From NCBI GenBank assembly GCA_963678855.1, contig OY787448.1, positions 2,294,001-2,358,000 of the forward strand: DNA of 64,000 nucleotides, given 5' to 3'. Positions 43,315 through 52,865 of the stretch are shown piece by piece. Within the stretch, counting starts at the first letter, position 1. Every line of letters begins with the position of its first letter. The DNA comes from F22 sp963678855 (GTDB lineage Bacteria > Bacteroidota > Bacteroidia > Bacteroidales > Bacteroidaceae). The position numbers and the translations under genes are program-made. Below the pieces are notes generated by a model that had not been told where the DNA came from, did not search any database, and saw nothing but the letters and a program-made list of their open reading frames with translations.

Positions 43315-44715
43315 ATGACCAAAACTCATGCGGCGATGGTCTGGGAAAGTTGTCTGCGTATACTTCGTGACAATCTCTCAGATAATGCTTTTGCCACCTG
43401 GTTTGAGCCAACGACTGCTCTCTCATTGGAGGAGAACACGTTGACTATTCAGGTTAAAAGTGCATTCTATGCGGAATACATAGATGAGCACTACCTTGAT
43501 GTCCTAAGACAGACGCTACACAAGGTGATTGGACCTGGTGCACGACTTAACTATAAGGTTGTGGTCGATCAGCGTGCTGGAAAAGGATTGGATTTGCCTA
43601 GCGGTAATCGTACAACTGTGAATCACAATGAGATGGAACCTAATACTCAAGCTTTACAGAACGAACAAGTTCGTAAACCTCAAGTGGCTTCGTTCAATAC
43701 ACATCTCAATGAGAATTATAGTTTTGATGCGTTTATTGATGGGTACAACAACAAGTTACCTAGAAGTGTAGCTGGTGCTGTAGCTGAACGTCCTGGACAA
43801 ACGTTTAACCCTTTGTTCTTGTATGGACCTTCTGGGGTGGGTAAAACTCACCTTGCTAATGCTATAGGTCTTCAAATTAGAGAAGACTTTCCTGAGAAAC
43901 GTGTGCTGTATGTTTCAGCCCACCTATTCCAAGTACAATTTAGTGATGCGGCTCGAAGTGGACGTATCAACGATTTTATCAATTTCTACCAGTCTATTGA
44001 TGTTTTGATTCTTGATGATGTACAGGAGTTTACTGGGGTTAAAACTCAGAATACTTTCTTTCATATTTTCAATCATTTACACCAGAATGGTAGACAACTA
44101 ATCTTGACTTCTGATCGTGCTCCAGTACAGCTTCAAGGCTTTGAAGATCGACTTTTAACTCGATTCAAGTGGAGTATGGTGACTGAAATGGAGCGTCCTA
44201 CTGTAGAACTGCGTAAGGAAATCTTGCGTGATAAAGTGCAGCGAGATGGTAACCAATTCCCTGAAGATGTGATCGACTTTATTGCAGAGAATGTGTCAGA
44301 TAATGTACGTGATCTAGAAGGTATCGTAACCTCAATTATCGCACGTTCAACATTCCAAAACCGTCCTGTTACTGTGAATTTGGCACAAAAGGTGGTGACT
44401 GGGTTTGTGGATAAACAGACAAAGGTGTTGACCCAAGATGATATTGTTGATGTAGTGTATGATTTCCTTGGTGTAGATAAGGCAACAATGCTTCAAAAGA
44501 ACAGAAAGCAAGAGCTTGTAAAAGCGAGATATATTACTATGTATATGCTAAAGGAATTTGCTGATATGTCTTACAGTAAAATCGGTAAATTGTTTAAGAA
44601 GAACCACACAACTGTAATGCATGGTGTGGATGGTGTCAAGAGTCAAATGGAGGTGAACCCTACATACAGAAGTGATGTGGAACAGATTATTTCTAGAATT
44701 AAAACAGCAAGTTAA
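43315..44715 (+). CDS. dnaA: Chromosomal replication initiator DnaA
   Basis: Binds DnaA boxes, melts oriC and loads DnaB. 466 residues with all four domains: domain I (ESCLRILRDNLSDNAFATWF), a linker, the AAA+ domain (NPLFLYGPSGVGKTHLANAI Walker A, VLILDDVQEF Walker B, LTSDRAPVQLQGFEDRLLTR with the sensor/arginine finger region), and the DNA-binding domain with the DnaA signature YSKIGKLFKKNHTTVMHGVD. ATG 43315 gives the usual MTKTHAAMVWESC start. Closed by a bidirectional terminator. Confidence 0.98.
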   Translation: MTKTHAAMVWESCLRILRDNLSDNAFATWFEPTTALSLEENTLTIQVKSAFYAEYIDEHYLDVLRQTLHKVIGPGARLNYKVVVDQRAGKGLDLPSGNRTTVNHNEMEPNTQALQNEQVRKPQVASFNTHLNENYSFDAFIDGYNNKLPRSVAGAVAERPGQTFNPLFLYGPSGVGKTHLANAIGLQIREDFPEKRVLYVSAHLFQVQFSDAARSGRINDFINFYQSIDVLILDDVQEFTGVKTQNTFFHIFNHLHQNGRQLILTSDRAPVQLQGFEDRLLTRFKWSMVTEMERPTVELRKEILRDKVQRDGNQFPEDVIDFIAENVSDNVRDLEGIVTSIIARSTFQNRPVTVNLAQKVVTGFVDKQTKVLTQDDIVDVVYDFLGVDKATMLQKNRKQELVKARYITMYMLKEFADMSYSKIGKLFKKNHTTVMHGVDGVKSQMEVNPTYRSDVEQIISRIKTAS

Positions 44716-44754
44716 AAACGAGATATATCTAACTTAGGATATAGTGATTACAAT

Positions 44755-44792
44755 AAATAAGGTGTACCATTTGTTATTGGTACACCTTATTT
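44755..44792. terminator. Bidirectional terminator between dnaA and the nitroreductase gene
   Basis: 15-bp perfect stem (44755-44769 with 44778-44792, core GGTGTACCA/TGGTACACC), A run on the left, T-rich on the right. Confidence 0.85.
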
Positions 44793-44807
44793 GTTTATAC
44801 GGTCTTA

Positions 44808-45554
44808 TTAGTCTTTTATAAAACCTTGTTGTTTGAGCATCTGTAGGAGTTGAGTAGACATTTTCTCATATGTATCTTTGTTGTATCTAATCTGTGTAAA
44901 TACTTGCGCCAAGTTAGATAGATTGTTTTCCATTACAAAGTTGCGATTTTCTTCTAGCTCTTCAGTCTCGGCATAGATGGCTTCTATTTCATCGTCTGAG
45001 TAATCGTGGTAGTACTCGTCGTGAATAAAGCTTTCTAGTGGTAGGCGACTTGTTTGCTCTGGTTCTTCGTCTGGGTAGCCTACAGCCACTGTTGTGATTG
45101 GAAATACGCCTTTTGGTAGCTTAAGTAGGTTGATTGCCATTTTAGGATTATACAAATCTGTACCTAAGTAGCATATACCAAGTCCTTGATTCTCTGCAGC
45201 ATTACAAAAGCTTTGTGCAGCTAGTAGGGCATCTGTCATAGCGTTTAGAAATGCGTGGAAATTTTTGTTCCCACTTTCTGCCTCCCTAAGATTACACCAT
45301 TTGTTAAAGCGGTTGTAGTCTGCGCAAAATGTGAGGACGACAGGAGCACCCGTAATCATCGGTTGGTTATAGTGTATAGGGGCTATTCTTGCTTTGGCTT
45401 CCTCAGATTTGTTGATTATAATACTGAAGCCTTGCATATTTCCCACATTTGAGCTTTGAATAGCTGCTTGTAGAAGATGGTTGAGGGTTGATTCGGAAAT
45501 TTGTGTAGACGTGTATCTTCTGATAGAACGTCTATTTAGCATAGATTTTATCAT
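44808..45554 (-). CDS. Nitroreductase-family flavoprotein (NfsA/FRP-like)
   Basis: 248 residues. The N-terminal FMN-binding LNRRSIRRYTSTQISESTLN and QAAIQSSNVGNMQGFSIIIN match the nitroreductase fold, followed by AMTDALLAAQSFCNAAENQG, GLGICYLGTDLYNPKM and VFPITTVAVGYPDEEPEQTS, the pattern of the NfsA/FRP subgroup, which reduces nitro compounds or flavins with NAD(P)H. Beyond the core a helical C-terminus (DDEIEAIYAETEELEE) is as in oxygen-insensitive NfsA-like proteins. Physiological substrate unknown. Own promoter at 45584-45615; convergent with dnaA. Confidence 0.88.
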   Translation of the reverse strand: MIKSMLNRRSIRRYTSTQISESTLNHLLQAAIQSSNVGNMQGFSIIINKSEEAKARIAPIHYNQPMITGAPVVLTFCADYNRFNKWCNLREAESGNKNFHAFLNAMTDALLAAQSFCNAAENQGLGICYLGTDLYNPKMAINLLKLPKGVFPITTVAVGYPDEEPEQTSRLPLESFIHDEYYHDYSDDEIEAIYAETEELEENRNFVMENNLSNLAQVFTQIRYNKDTYEKMSTQLLQMLKQQGFIKD

Positions 45555-45583
45555 AATAAATGCGAGTTAATTGTTTGCTATGA

Positions 45584-45615
45584 CAAAGATACGCATTGCT
45601 TATTATATATACAAA
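45584..45615 (-). promoter_or_regulatory. Promoter of the nitroreductase gene
   Basis: Minus-strand TTTG (45615-45612), 20-bp spacer, TATCTTTG (45591-45584), 30 bp before the ATG. Confidence 0.7.
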
Positions 45616-45658
45616 TGAAGCTCATTTGTTTTTTGAATAATAACATTGTGTTGATGGT

Positions 45659-45893
45659 TTTGGATAACTTTTTGAATGACTGATGAATGAAATCCACTGA
45701 TAATCAGTAGAAAGAAATGTTAAAATGGTAAACGTGCTACCTGTGTATAAATATATTCTATTCTTTTTGGAAAATCCGAATAGTGTTTGTATTTTTGCAG
45801 AATATCAATTTTAAAAACGAAGTCTAAAGCGTAGACTGCCATATATAAAGTGTTGTACATGGTTTGATCGACATAAGTTACGAGTGTGGATAA
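45659..45893. promoter_or_regulatory. Cluster of DnaA-box matches; candidate oriC or DnaA-controlled nrdJ region
   Basis: The 398-bp AT-rich gap between the divergent nitroreductase and nrdJ genes holds TGTGTATAA (45742-45750) and TGTGGATAA (45885-45893), the reverse complements of TTATACACA and TTATCCACA, both full matches to TTATNCACA, plus TTTGGATAA (45659-45667), one mismatch. All three are in the same orientation. The region is about 1 kb past dnaA. Either origin or DnaA-regulated promoter would fit; the sequence alone does not decide. Confidence 0.45.
45766..45797 (+). promoter_or_regulatory. Promoter of nrdJ
   Basis: TTTG (45766-45769), 20-bp spacer, TATTTTTG (45790-45797). This implies a 5' UTR of about 150 nt containing a small AGTCTA/TAGACT hairpin near 45822-45838. 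No cobalamin riboswitch features were recognised. Confidence 0.65.
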
Positions 45894-45952
45894 TCAATGA
45901 ACTTTTCCCTAACCTAATGATTATCAATATTCAACATACTTATATATATTAC

Positions 45953-48511
45953 ATGGAAAGAAAAACCTATTCTCATGATGAGGCCTTTGAAGCTACACTT
46001 AAGTATTTTAAAGGTGATGAGTTGGCTGCACGTGTGTGGGTCAACAAATATGCTGTGAAAGACAGTTTCGGTAACATTTATGAACAAACTCCTACTGATA
46101 TGCATTGGCGAATTGCCAATGAGATTGCTCGAGTAGAAAAGAATTATCCAAATCCTTTATCGGCTGATCGATTGTTTGAATTGATGGACAAGTTTAAGTA
46201 CATCGTACCTCAAGGTAGTCCTATGACTGGTATTGGTAATGACTTCCAAGTTGCATCCTTGTCTAATTGTTTTGTAATTGGTGCTGATGGTATGCCTGAC
46301 TCATATGGTGGGATCATCAAAATCGATGAAGAGCAAGTGCAGCTTATGAAACGTCGTGGTGGTGTAGGGCATGATTTGTCTCATATCCGTCCTAAAGGAT
46401 CCCCAGTAAAAAATTCAGCTTTGACATCAACTGGATTAGTACCTTTTATGGAACGTTATTCAAACTCAACTCGTGAAGTAGCCCAAGATGGACGTAGAGG
46501 TGCATTGATGCTTAGTGTGGCTATTAAACATCCAGATTCAGAGTCTTTTATTGATGCAAAGATGGAAACTGGTAAAGTGACTGGTGCGAATGTTTCAGTT
46601 AAACTTGATGATGAATTTATGCAAGCTGTTGTAGATGGTGAAAACTATATGCAACAGTATCCTATCAATAGCAAAAATCCAACTTTTACTCAAGAAGTTG
46701 ATGCACAGTCTATTTGGAATAAAATTGTTCACAATGCATGGTCTTCAGCGGAACCTGGTGTCTTGTTTTGGGATACTATTATTAGAGAAAGTGTGCCTGA
46801 TTGTTATGCTGACCTAGGTTATCAAACTGTATCGACTAATCCATGTGGTGAGATTCCATTGTGCCCCTACGATTCATGTCGACTTTTGGCTATCAACTTA
46901 TACTCATACGTAAAAGATCCATTTACTCCAGCAGCTGCATTTGATTTTAAGTTGTTTAGTGAGCATGTTGCTCTTGCTCAACGTATCATGGATGATATTA
47001 TCGATCTCGAACTTGAAAAGATTGATAGAATTCTTGAGAAAATTGAAAGTGATCCTGAAGAGGAATCTGTTAAGCGCAATGAACGTGAGTTATGGGAGAA
47101 GATTTACAAGAAGAGTGGCCAGGGCAGACGTACTGGTGTAGGTATTACAGCTGAAGGTGATATGTTGGCTGCAATGGGACTGAAATATGGTACGGAAGAA
47201 GCAACTACTTTCTCTGAAAAAGTTCATAAGGAGCTTGCTCTAGCTGCATACCAGTCTTCTGTAGATTTGGCTGAACAACGTGGTGCGTTTGAGGTTTATG
47301 ATGCTAAGCGTGAGGAAGAGAATCCATTTATTCTACGTCTTGCTAATGAACGTCCTGATATGTACGAAAAGATGCAACGTGTAGGTCGTAGAAATATTGC
47401 ATGTTTGACGATTGCTCCTACTGGAACTACTAGTCTTATGACGCAAACGACATCTGGTATTGAACCTGTGTTCTTGCCTTATTATAAGCGTAGAAGAAAG
47501 GTAAATCCTAATGACGAAAAAGTGCGTGTAGACTTCGTTGATGAAGTAGGTGATTCTTGGGAAGAATATGTGGTATTTCACCATAAGTTTGTAACATGGA
47601 TGGAAGCTAGTGGTTACAACCCTAGTAAAAGTTTTACAAGTGAAGAGGTTGCTGAAATGGTCGAAAAATCACCTTATCATAATGCCACATCTAATGATGT
47701 TGATTGGTTGATGAAAGTGCAAATGCAAGGTCGTATCCAAAAATGGGTGGATCACTCTATTTCTGTGACTATTAACTTACCAAGCAATGTGTCTGAAGAG
47801 TTGGTTAATAACTTGTATATTGAAGCTTGGAAATCGGGTTGTAAAGGTTGTACTGTGTATCGTGATGGTTCACGTGCTGGTGTGCTTGTTGCTGCTGAAG
47901 ATAAAAAGAAGCAAGAAGAAGATAGTAAGAAAGGTAAGGTTGAAGAACATCCTGCACTTCAACACGAAGAATCTAGACCTAATGAACTTGAATGTGATGT
48001 AGTACGTTTCCAAAACAATAAAGAAAAATGGGTGGCTTTCGTTGGCGTATTTGATGGAGAACCATATGAAATATTTACAGGACTTCAAGATGACGATGAA
48101 GGTATTGTATTGCCTAAGAGTGTTACCAAGGGTAAGATTATTAAGAATATTGATGAGGATGGTACGAAACGTTATGACTTCCAATTCACGAATAAGCGTG
48201 GTTATAAGACAACTGTAGAAGGTCTGTCTGAGAAGTTCAATAAAGAGTATTGGAACTATGCGAAGTTGATTTCTGGTATTTTGCGTCGTCGTATGCCTAT
48301 AGATCAAGTTATTGCATTGGTTAGCTCCCTTCAACTAGATAGTGAAAGCATTAATACATGGAAGAATGGTGTAGAGCGTGCGCTTAAGAAATATGTGATT
48401 GATGGTACGAAAGCCAAAGGAAAGAAATGTCCTAACTGTGGTGAGATGAGTTTGATTTACCAAGAAGGATGTTTAATTTGTACAAGTTGTGGCACTTCTC
48501 GTTGCGGGTAG
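45953..48511 (+). CDS. nrdJ: Adenosylcobalamin-dependent (class II) ribonucleoside-diphosphate reductase
   Basis: Reduces ribonucleotides to deoxyribonucleotides with a B12-generated thiyl radical, independent of oxygen. 852 residues with SPMTGIGNDFQVASLSNCFV (substrate-site Cys), KRRGGVGHDLSHIRPKGS, TNPCGEIPLCPYDSCRL (radical Cys and active-site Glu), and IAPTGTTSLMTQTTSGIEP. The C-terminal tail has the NrdJ zinc-finger CPNCGEMSLIYQEGCLICTS and final CGTSRCG. Start at ATG 45953 (MERKTYSHDEAFEATLKYF). The GTG at 45884 is rejected because it precedes non-homologous sequence and overlaps a DnaA box. A B12 requirement is implied. Confidence 0.95.
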   Translation: MERKTYSHDEAFEATLKYFKGDELAARVWVNKYAVKDSFGNIYEQTPTDMHWRIANEIARVEKNYPNPLSADRLFELMDKFKYIVPQGSPMTGIGNDFQVASLSNCFVIGADGMPDSYGGIIKIDEEQVQLMKRRGGVGHDLSHIRPKGSPVKNSALTSTGLVPFMERYSNSTREVAQDGRRGALMLSVAIKHPDSESFIDAKMETGKVTGANVSVKLDDEFMQAVVDGENYMQQYPINSKNPTFTQEVDAQSIWNKIVHNAWSSAEPGVLFWDTIIRESVPDCYADLGYQTVSTNPCGEIPLCPYDSCRLLAINLYSYVKDPFTPAAAFDFKLFSEHVALAQRIMDDIIDLELEKIDRILEKIESDPEEESVKRNERELWEKIYKKSGQGRRTGVGITAEGDMLAAMGLKYGTEEATTFSEKVHKELALAAYQSSVDLAEQRGAFEVYDAKREEENPFILRLANERPDMYEKMQRVGRRNIACLTIAPTGTTSLMTQTTSGIEPVFLPYYKRRRKVNPNDEKVRVDFVDEVGDSWEEYVVFHHKFVTWMEASGYNPSKSFTSEEVAEMVEKSPYHNATSNDVDWLMKVQMQGRIQKWVDHSISVTINLPSNVSEELVNNLYIEAWKSGCKGCTVYRDGSRAGVLVAAEDKKKQEEDSKKGKVEEHPALQHEESRPNELECDVVRFQNNKEKWVAFVGVFDGEPYEIFTGLQDDDEGIVLPKSVTKGKIIKNIDEDGTKRYDFQFTNKRGYKTTVEGLSEKFNKEYWNYAKLISGILRRRMPIDQVIALVSSLQLDSESINTWKNGVERALKKYVIDGTKAKGKKCPNCGEMSLIYQEGCLICTSCGTSRCG

Positions 48512-48536
48512 TATTCACCAGATATAATTGAAGAAT

Positions 48537-48578
48537 AAGGGCTATGGATTGCGAAAGCATCCATAGCCCTTTTATTAT
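48537..48578 (+). terminator. Terminator after nrdJ
   Basis: 13-bp stem AAGGGCTATGGAT (48537-48549) / ATCCATAGCCCTT (48559-48571), then TTTATTATTT. Confidence 0.85.
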
Positions 48579-48589
48579 TTGATGAGAGA

Positions 48590-49219
48590 TTAGCTTTTTG
48601 ATTCAGGACTAATCTTTTCCCATTTCTCAGTTTCTTTGTTGTATCTTTTGATTGGTTTAGCTGGTGATCCTGCACTTAGGGTGTAGGGTGGAAGACTTTG
48701 AGTAACCACTGAGTTAGCTCCAACAACAGAATTGTGTCCTATAGTAACACCTTGCGTAATAACAGTATTAGCTGCAATCCAGACATTGTGTTCTATTACA
48801 ATCTTCCCAACTATGTCACCTTGGAATTCGCATATCCTTTCAGCATCGTCATAGACATGGTGTAAGCCAGCTAGAACTACATTTTGTGCCAACCAGACAT
48901 GGTCTTGAATCTCAATTGGGCCCATAAGTGTGTTGTTGATCCCTATCATGACGTGATTGCCTATGGTGATTTCTCCCACTTGATTGTTAAGAGTCGTACG
49001 GTCTGGAATGATGGAGTTTGCCCCTATTTTAAATGGATGAAACGGCCCACAATCCCATCTGACTTTACGTGAGATAACACTTTTGTTACCAATATCAGTG
49101 TAAAAAGGCTTGGCCAAACGGAGCCATAGGCGTGGACGTTTCCACTTGGGGTTCATCATGACCCAGTAGATAAACTTCTTCAGCCTTGGATAGGATGTGA
49201 TTTTCTCTTTAAAACTCAT
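48590..49219 (-). CDS. Left-handed beta-helix acyltransferase (exopolysaccharide cluster)
   Basis: 209 residues. A short helical N-terminus (KEKITSYPRLKKFIYWVMMN) precedes hexapeptide repeats forming a left-handed beta-helix: IGANSIIPDRTTLNNQVGEI, TIGNHVMIGINNTLMGPIEI, VIEHNVWIAANTVITQGVTI, GHNSVVGANSVVTQSLPPYT, then LSAGSPAKPIKRY, the usual end of LbetaH acetyltransferases. Probably adds acetyl groups from acetyl-CoA to a sugar of the polysaccharide made by this operon. Last gene of the minus-strand cluster, 15 bp after the GT2 gene. Confidence 0.85.
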   Translation of the reverse strand: MSFKEKITSYPRLKKFIYWVMMNPKWKRPRLWLRLAKPFYTDIGNKSVISRKVRWDCGPFHPFKIGANSIIPDRTTLNNQVGEITIGNHVMIGINNTLMGPIEIQDHVWLAQNVVLAGLHHVYDDAERICEFQGDIVGKIVIEHNVWIAANTVITQGVTIGHNSVVGANSVVTQSLPPYTLSAGSPAKPIKRYNKETEKWEKISPESKS

Positions 49220-49234
49220 AGAACGTTATTTTAG

Positions 49235-50416
49235 TTAGTCACCATGTTGTGTGTGTATAAAGTGCTTACTAGCACCCTTTAGATTAAATCGATTCATGAT
49301 GTTGTCTGCAAGAATTATAGGAAGACGTAATAGAGCTTTATTAAGTTCTTTTCCTGATAATCTGTTGGGGATAGGCATCATTATTGACAGTCCTAACAGT
49401 ATAAGTAACATCCACCATTTGATACTAATTAAAGGGCTGTTAAAAAGAAGATCGATTACTGTTGTTGTTACAGCCAACAACAATATTGCTGCTATTTGAA
49501 TAAACATTGAAGGAATCATCCATTGAACAATTTTCATAGCAAAGTCAAGGTTTCCCCCTAAAAGAGTCAGTGGTAATTTAGGGAGGTTTGCATAAAATAT
49601 ACTCTGTTTCGCAGCTGCCCACCTTTTTCGCTGATTTTTCATTCCTTCTTGACTAGGAGTTTTTTCATCATATACATATACATCAGATAAAAAGTCTATA
49701 AATTGCTTTTGCTCTAACAAGAGAACTTCAAGTTCTTTGTCTTCACCTGTTGTCTTTAGTTTGTGGACATTGTTAGCAAACCACTCGTAAGAAAATAGCA
49801 TGCCACTTCCAGAGAGTGCTGAAGATAGACCTAGACGTACGTGTCCAGCTCTGAAAATGCCGTTGTTTACTTCTTCAGTCACAGCATCGATAAGTGAAAT
49901 TTCAGAAGTTATTTTCTTTTCGATACGTCTTGCCTGAATGGCTGCTTTGCTAGATGAGTAAGCGTCGTTTAAACAGTTTAGAAAATTAATATCAACATGA
50001 TTGTCGGCATCTAAAATGACTACACAGTCATAGTCGCTAGGCATTTGTTGAATTGCGTAATTTAGTGCTTTGGCTTTAGTACTAACCTCAAAGACTGGCT
50101 CCAATACTGTTACTGGTAGTGACTTTAGTTGTTGGTTTGTTTCATCCTTCATGTGGTCTGATATCACAACTAGGTCATATTTGTCTTTTGGATAGTCTTG
50201 TTTTAGAAAGTTACTTGCAGCTCCAACTATTACTTTGTCTTCAGCATATGCTGGATAAAGGACAAGGTATTTTAGCTTCTTTCTAGCTGGCGGGTAGTCA
50301 AATTTCTTGTCAAAAAGAGAAGCAAAAGAGAATATAAATAAATACAATACACAAATAAATAGCATAACAAACAATATGCTATCCGCTGTATTCAATAGTG
50401 ATATAATATTATCCAT
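49235..50416 (-). CDS. Membrane-bound family 2 glycosyltransferase
   Basis: 393 residues. An N-terminal TM helix (ILFVMLFICVLYLFIFSFAS), a GT-A domain with LVLYPAYAEDKVIV, KALNYAIQQM and the metal-binding VVILDADNHV, and the processive-type motif near KNQRKRWAAAKQS (Q..RW). Three C-terminal TM segments follow (PSMFIQIAAILLLAVTTTVI, WWMLLILLGLSIMM and one in between). The architecture resembles synthases that both polymerise and extrude sugar chains. Overlaps the upstream GT2 gene by 8 bp, so translation is coupled. Confidence 0.88.
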   Translation of the reverse strand: MDNIISLLNTADSILFVMLFICVLYLFIFSFASLFDKKFDYPPARKKLKYLVLYPAYAEDKVIVGAASNFLKQDYPKDKYDLVVISDHMKDETNQQLKSLPVTVLEPVFEVSTKAKALNYAIQQMPSDYDCVVILDADNHVDINFLNCLNDAYSSSKAAIQARRIEKKITSEISLIDAVTEEVNNGIFRAGHVRLGLSSALSGSGMLFSYEWFANNVHKLKTTGEDKELEVLLLEQKQFIDFLSDVYVYDEKTPSQEGMKNQRKRWAAAKQSIFYANLPKLPLTLLGGNLDFAMKIVQWMIPSMFIQIAAILLLAVTTTVIDLLFNSPLISIKWWMLLILLGLSIMMPIPNRLSGKELNKALLRLPIILADNIMNRFNLKGASKHFIHTQHGD

Positions 50417-51332
50417 AATGTTGAGTGTTTTTATCTTCGATTTTAAAAAAGTCTATAGCACCTTGCACATATGCTTTGGCTACGTCATTTTTTCTTTTAT
50501 ATTTGTTCACTAACCATCCCTTTGGCACAGCAATACTCAATTGGTAAGCGATGGAGAGCCAACGGTTAAGTCCTTTTAAATTTCTATAGGCATAGAGCAG
50601 TCTGTTTCTAGTCAGATAGTATGTGCGCAAAGGGCTTTCCTGACCAGTTGACTGACTTTCTTTATGAAAAACTGTCATTCTAGGTTCATACCAAAGTTCA
50701 TAGCCTGCATTTCTCATTTGGGTTGTCCAATCTAATTCTTCGTAGTATAGAAAAAAAAGCTCTGGCATATTTCCCACCTTTTCTATCACCTCTCTCTTGA
50801 TAAGTAAAGCTGCTCCGTGTAAATACCATTGTTTAGTGGCTATGTTATAATGTGGGTGGTCAGCCTCACCGAAACCAATGGGTTTATTACGAAGAGTAAT
50901 AGGGGTTAGCTTAGTGTAACCAGCATATTGAATATCCTGAGGTGGAAATGCGAACCTTATTTTGGGTGACACTGCTCCAATCTTTGGGTTGGATTCTAAA
51001 CGATCTATTAGTGCTAAAAGATTGTCTTCTTCAATATATGTGTCATTATTTATTAAGAAGATGTATTCTCCTTGTGCTTTGCCTATACCAATATTATTTC
51101 CAGCCGAAAATCCACCGTTGTCTTCATTGCGAATTGCACAAATTGTTGGGTAGTTTTGTTGTAGTCTCTCTGCTTCGTTATTTTTTGATGCATTGTCAAC
51201 AACTATGATTTCATAGGAAACTGATGTGATATGTTTATGTAACGATTCAATTAGATCACAAGTGTCTTTGTAGCCATTGTATGTTATGGTTACAAATGAT
51301 ATGAGTGGTTTGTTATTGTTCACTGTGTTCAT
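50409..51332 (-). CDS. Family 2 glycosyltransferase (rhamnosyltransferase-like)
   Basis: 307-residue soluble GT-A enzyme. ISFVTITYNGYKDTCDLIES at the N-terminus, the NEDNGGFSAGNNIGIGKAQG segment and IFLINNDTYIEED (the DxD-like metal site is N-N-D here), followed by HGAALLIKREVIEKVG and FFLYYEELDWTTQMRNAGYE, all typical of GT2 dTDP-rhamnosyl/UDP-sugar transferases of the WcaA/RfbF type. Adds one sugar in repeat-unit assembly. 12 bp after the polymerase gene and overlapping the next GT2 gene. Confidence 0.9.
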   Translation of the reverse strand: MNTVNNNKPLISFVTITYNGYKDTCDLIESLHKHITSVSYEIIVVDNASKNNEAERLQQNYPTICAIRNEDNGGFSAGNNIGIGKAQGEYIFLINNDTYIEEDNLLALIDRLESNPKIGAVSPKIRFAFPPQDIQYAGYTKLTPITLRNKPIGFGEADHPHYNIATKQWYLHGAALLIKREVIEKVGNMPELFFLYYEELDWTTQMRNAGYELWYEPRMTVFHKESQSTGQESPLRTYYLTRNRLLYAYRNLKGLNRWLSIAYQLSIAVPKGWLVNKYKRKNDVAKAYVQGAIDFFKIEDKNTQHYG

Positions 51333-51344
51333 AATGCTAGCTTC

Positions 51345-52850
51345 TTACAAGATTTCTAAATTACCCAATTTCCATGATAAGCCAAAATATTTAAAAGCTT
51401 CATTTCGGCGTTTACGTTCTAAAACCTCCTTGTCAATAACGGTTGCTATGTAGACATAGGCAAGGCAAGTATAGCAAAGCATGCCGTTGGGATAGCTTAG
51501 TACTTCGTTGGAATAACCACCAGCCATCGCTCCAGCAAAAAGACATACCATAGCCACCATATAGCCTCTAACTTCAGGATCTCTAATTTTGTACAGTACG
51601 ATGTTTATTCCACCAATGAGAACGATAGCTATGATACCTAGATAATAATATAGACCTACTATGCCAGTATCTTGCCAAATCATAACAAACCAAGAGTCTG
51701 TGGCGTATGGTGCTGTCGGAAATTTAAATCCGTATTCTAAACTTCTTGATGAGCTCAAGCCAACTCCAACTCCAAATGGGTAGTCTACCATGATTTTTCT
51801 CAGAGCTCTTTGGTTAATCATTCGTACTTGGAATGATGCGTCTTTATCGTAGTTTACAATAGTTCTTGTTCTACTTATGAATCGGTTCTCTTCACCTATA
51901 TTGGTGTATTTAAGAAATGAGTAAGATCCTATCAGTAGGAGTAAACTCACAACCATTAGTTTTGCGTTTTTTGAACAGATTATAAAAACGATTGCTGCTG
52001 CACCTGGTACTGCAAACGCACTGCGGGTGCCACTAATAAGAAGTCCATATACTCCAGATAAAAATACCCCCAAATAAAATAGTCTAATAAGAACTTTTTT
52101 CTCGTACAAAAAGCAAATACCATATGTTACTGCGGTCATAGCCATGCTTGTTCCGAAGTTAGCTGCATCTGTGAAGAATGAAAAGTATCGAACGCCAGTA
52201 ATCAAAAAGTGGGTTCGGTAAGCTCCTCCCCATAACCAAGCTAGTTCTGCAGAATTAAATCCAATGGATCTTTGGTACCAACCCTTAATAGCCCCCGTAA
52301 CGCTTAATATTCCCCAAATAATAAGCATATATCGCAGGTATTTTTCTTTAGGAAAAAACACTTGAGTAAAAAAAGCGCTTGCAAGAGGCATAAAAACAAT
52401 TACCAATGTCCAAATAGTCCAAGGCTTTAAAACTCCAGTAGCCCTAAACAAGTGAAGAATATACTCTGCTAAAAGAAGCAAGTATGCGTATATCATTAAA
52501 TTGTTAAGGTTCTTATATGAGACTTTATTGAGCCAATTATATAAGATAGTAAGTATAAATCCAAGAATAATTAAAGCAAGCATTGTTATGCCGACTTTTA
52601 TACCTGATACATAGTATCTTTGTATAGCATATATGTAATAGTTTAATATAAAAACAAAAGTAAAGAATGGCCTAGGCTTTGGTAGTATTACTATCGCCCC
52701 AACAATGGCGAACATACCAGCAATAATGGCAAGTGGTAAAATAAAATTACCTACAATTATAAATTTGTAAGCTAATATTAAAAGACCAATAAGCACAAAG
52801 CTAGGAGCAGCTTTTTTTATTGTTGCTTCAATTACCTTTTGCATATCCAA
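51345..52850 (-). CDS. O-antigen ligase/polymerase family protein (Wzy-like)
   Basis: 501 residues with about twelve hydrophobic segments (e.g. APSFVLIGLLILAYKFIIVG, LPLAIIAGMFAIVGAIVILP, LMVVSLLLLIGSYSFL) and a large periplasmic loop containing RALRKIMVDYPFGVGVGLSS, the RxxxW/ligase-type region of the O-antigen ligase family. In an operon with glycosyltransferases and a chain-length protein it most likely polymerises repeat units on the periplasmic side. Could alternatively be a WaaL-type ligase. Confidence 0.85.
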   Translation of the reverse strand: MDMQKVIEATIKKAAPSFVLIGLLILAYKFIIVGNFILPLAIIAGMFAIVGAIVILPKPRPFFTFVFILNYYIYAIQRYYVSGIKVGITMLALIILGFILTILYNWLNKVSYKNLNNLMIYAYLLLLAEYILHLFRATGVLKPWTIWTLVIVFMPLASAFFTQVFFPKEKYLRYMLIIWGILSVTGAIKGWYQRSIGFNSAELAWLWGGAYRTHFLITGVRYFSFFTDAANFGTSMAMTAVTYGICFLYEKKVLIRLFYLGVFLSGVYGLLISGTRSAFAVPGAAAIVFIICSKNAKLMVVSLLLLIGSYSFLKYTNIGEENRFISRTRTIVNYDKDASFQVRMINQRALRKIMVDYPFGVGVGLSSSRSLEYGFKFPTAPYATDSWFVMIWQDTGIVGLYYYLGIIAIVLIGGINIVLYKIRDPEVRGYMVAMVCLFAGAMAGGYSNEVLSYPNGMLCYTCLAYVYIATVIDKEVLERKRRNEAFKYFGLSWKLGNLEIL

Positions 52851-52865
52851 TGATTCCTTCCTTAA

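Noticed and set aside
45798..45952. Cobalamin riboswitch ahead of nrdJ
   Set aside because: The leader has only a small hairpin and no sequence resembling the conserved B12-box was seen.
47870..48334. 154-codon open frame on the minus strand
   Set aside because: Antisense shadow of nrdJ with implausible composition.
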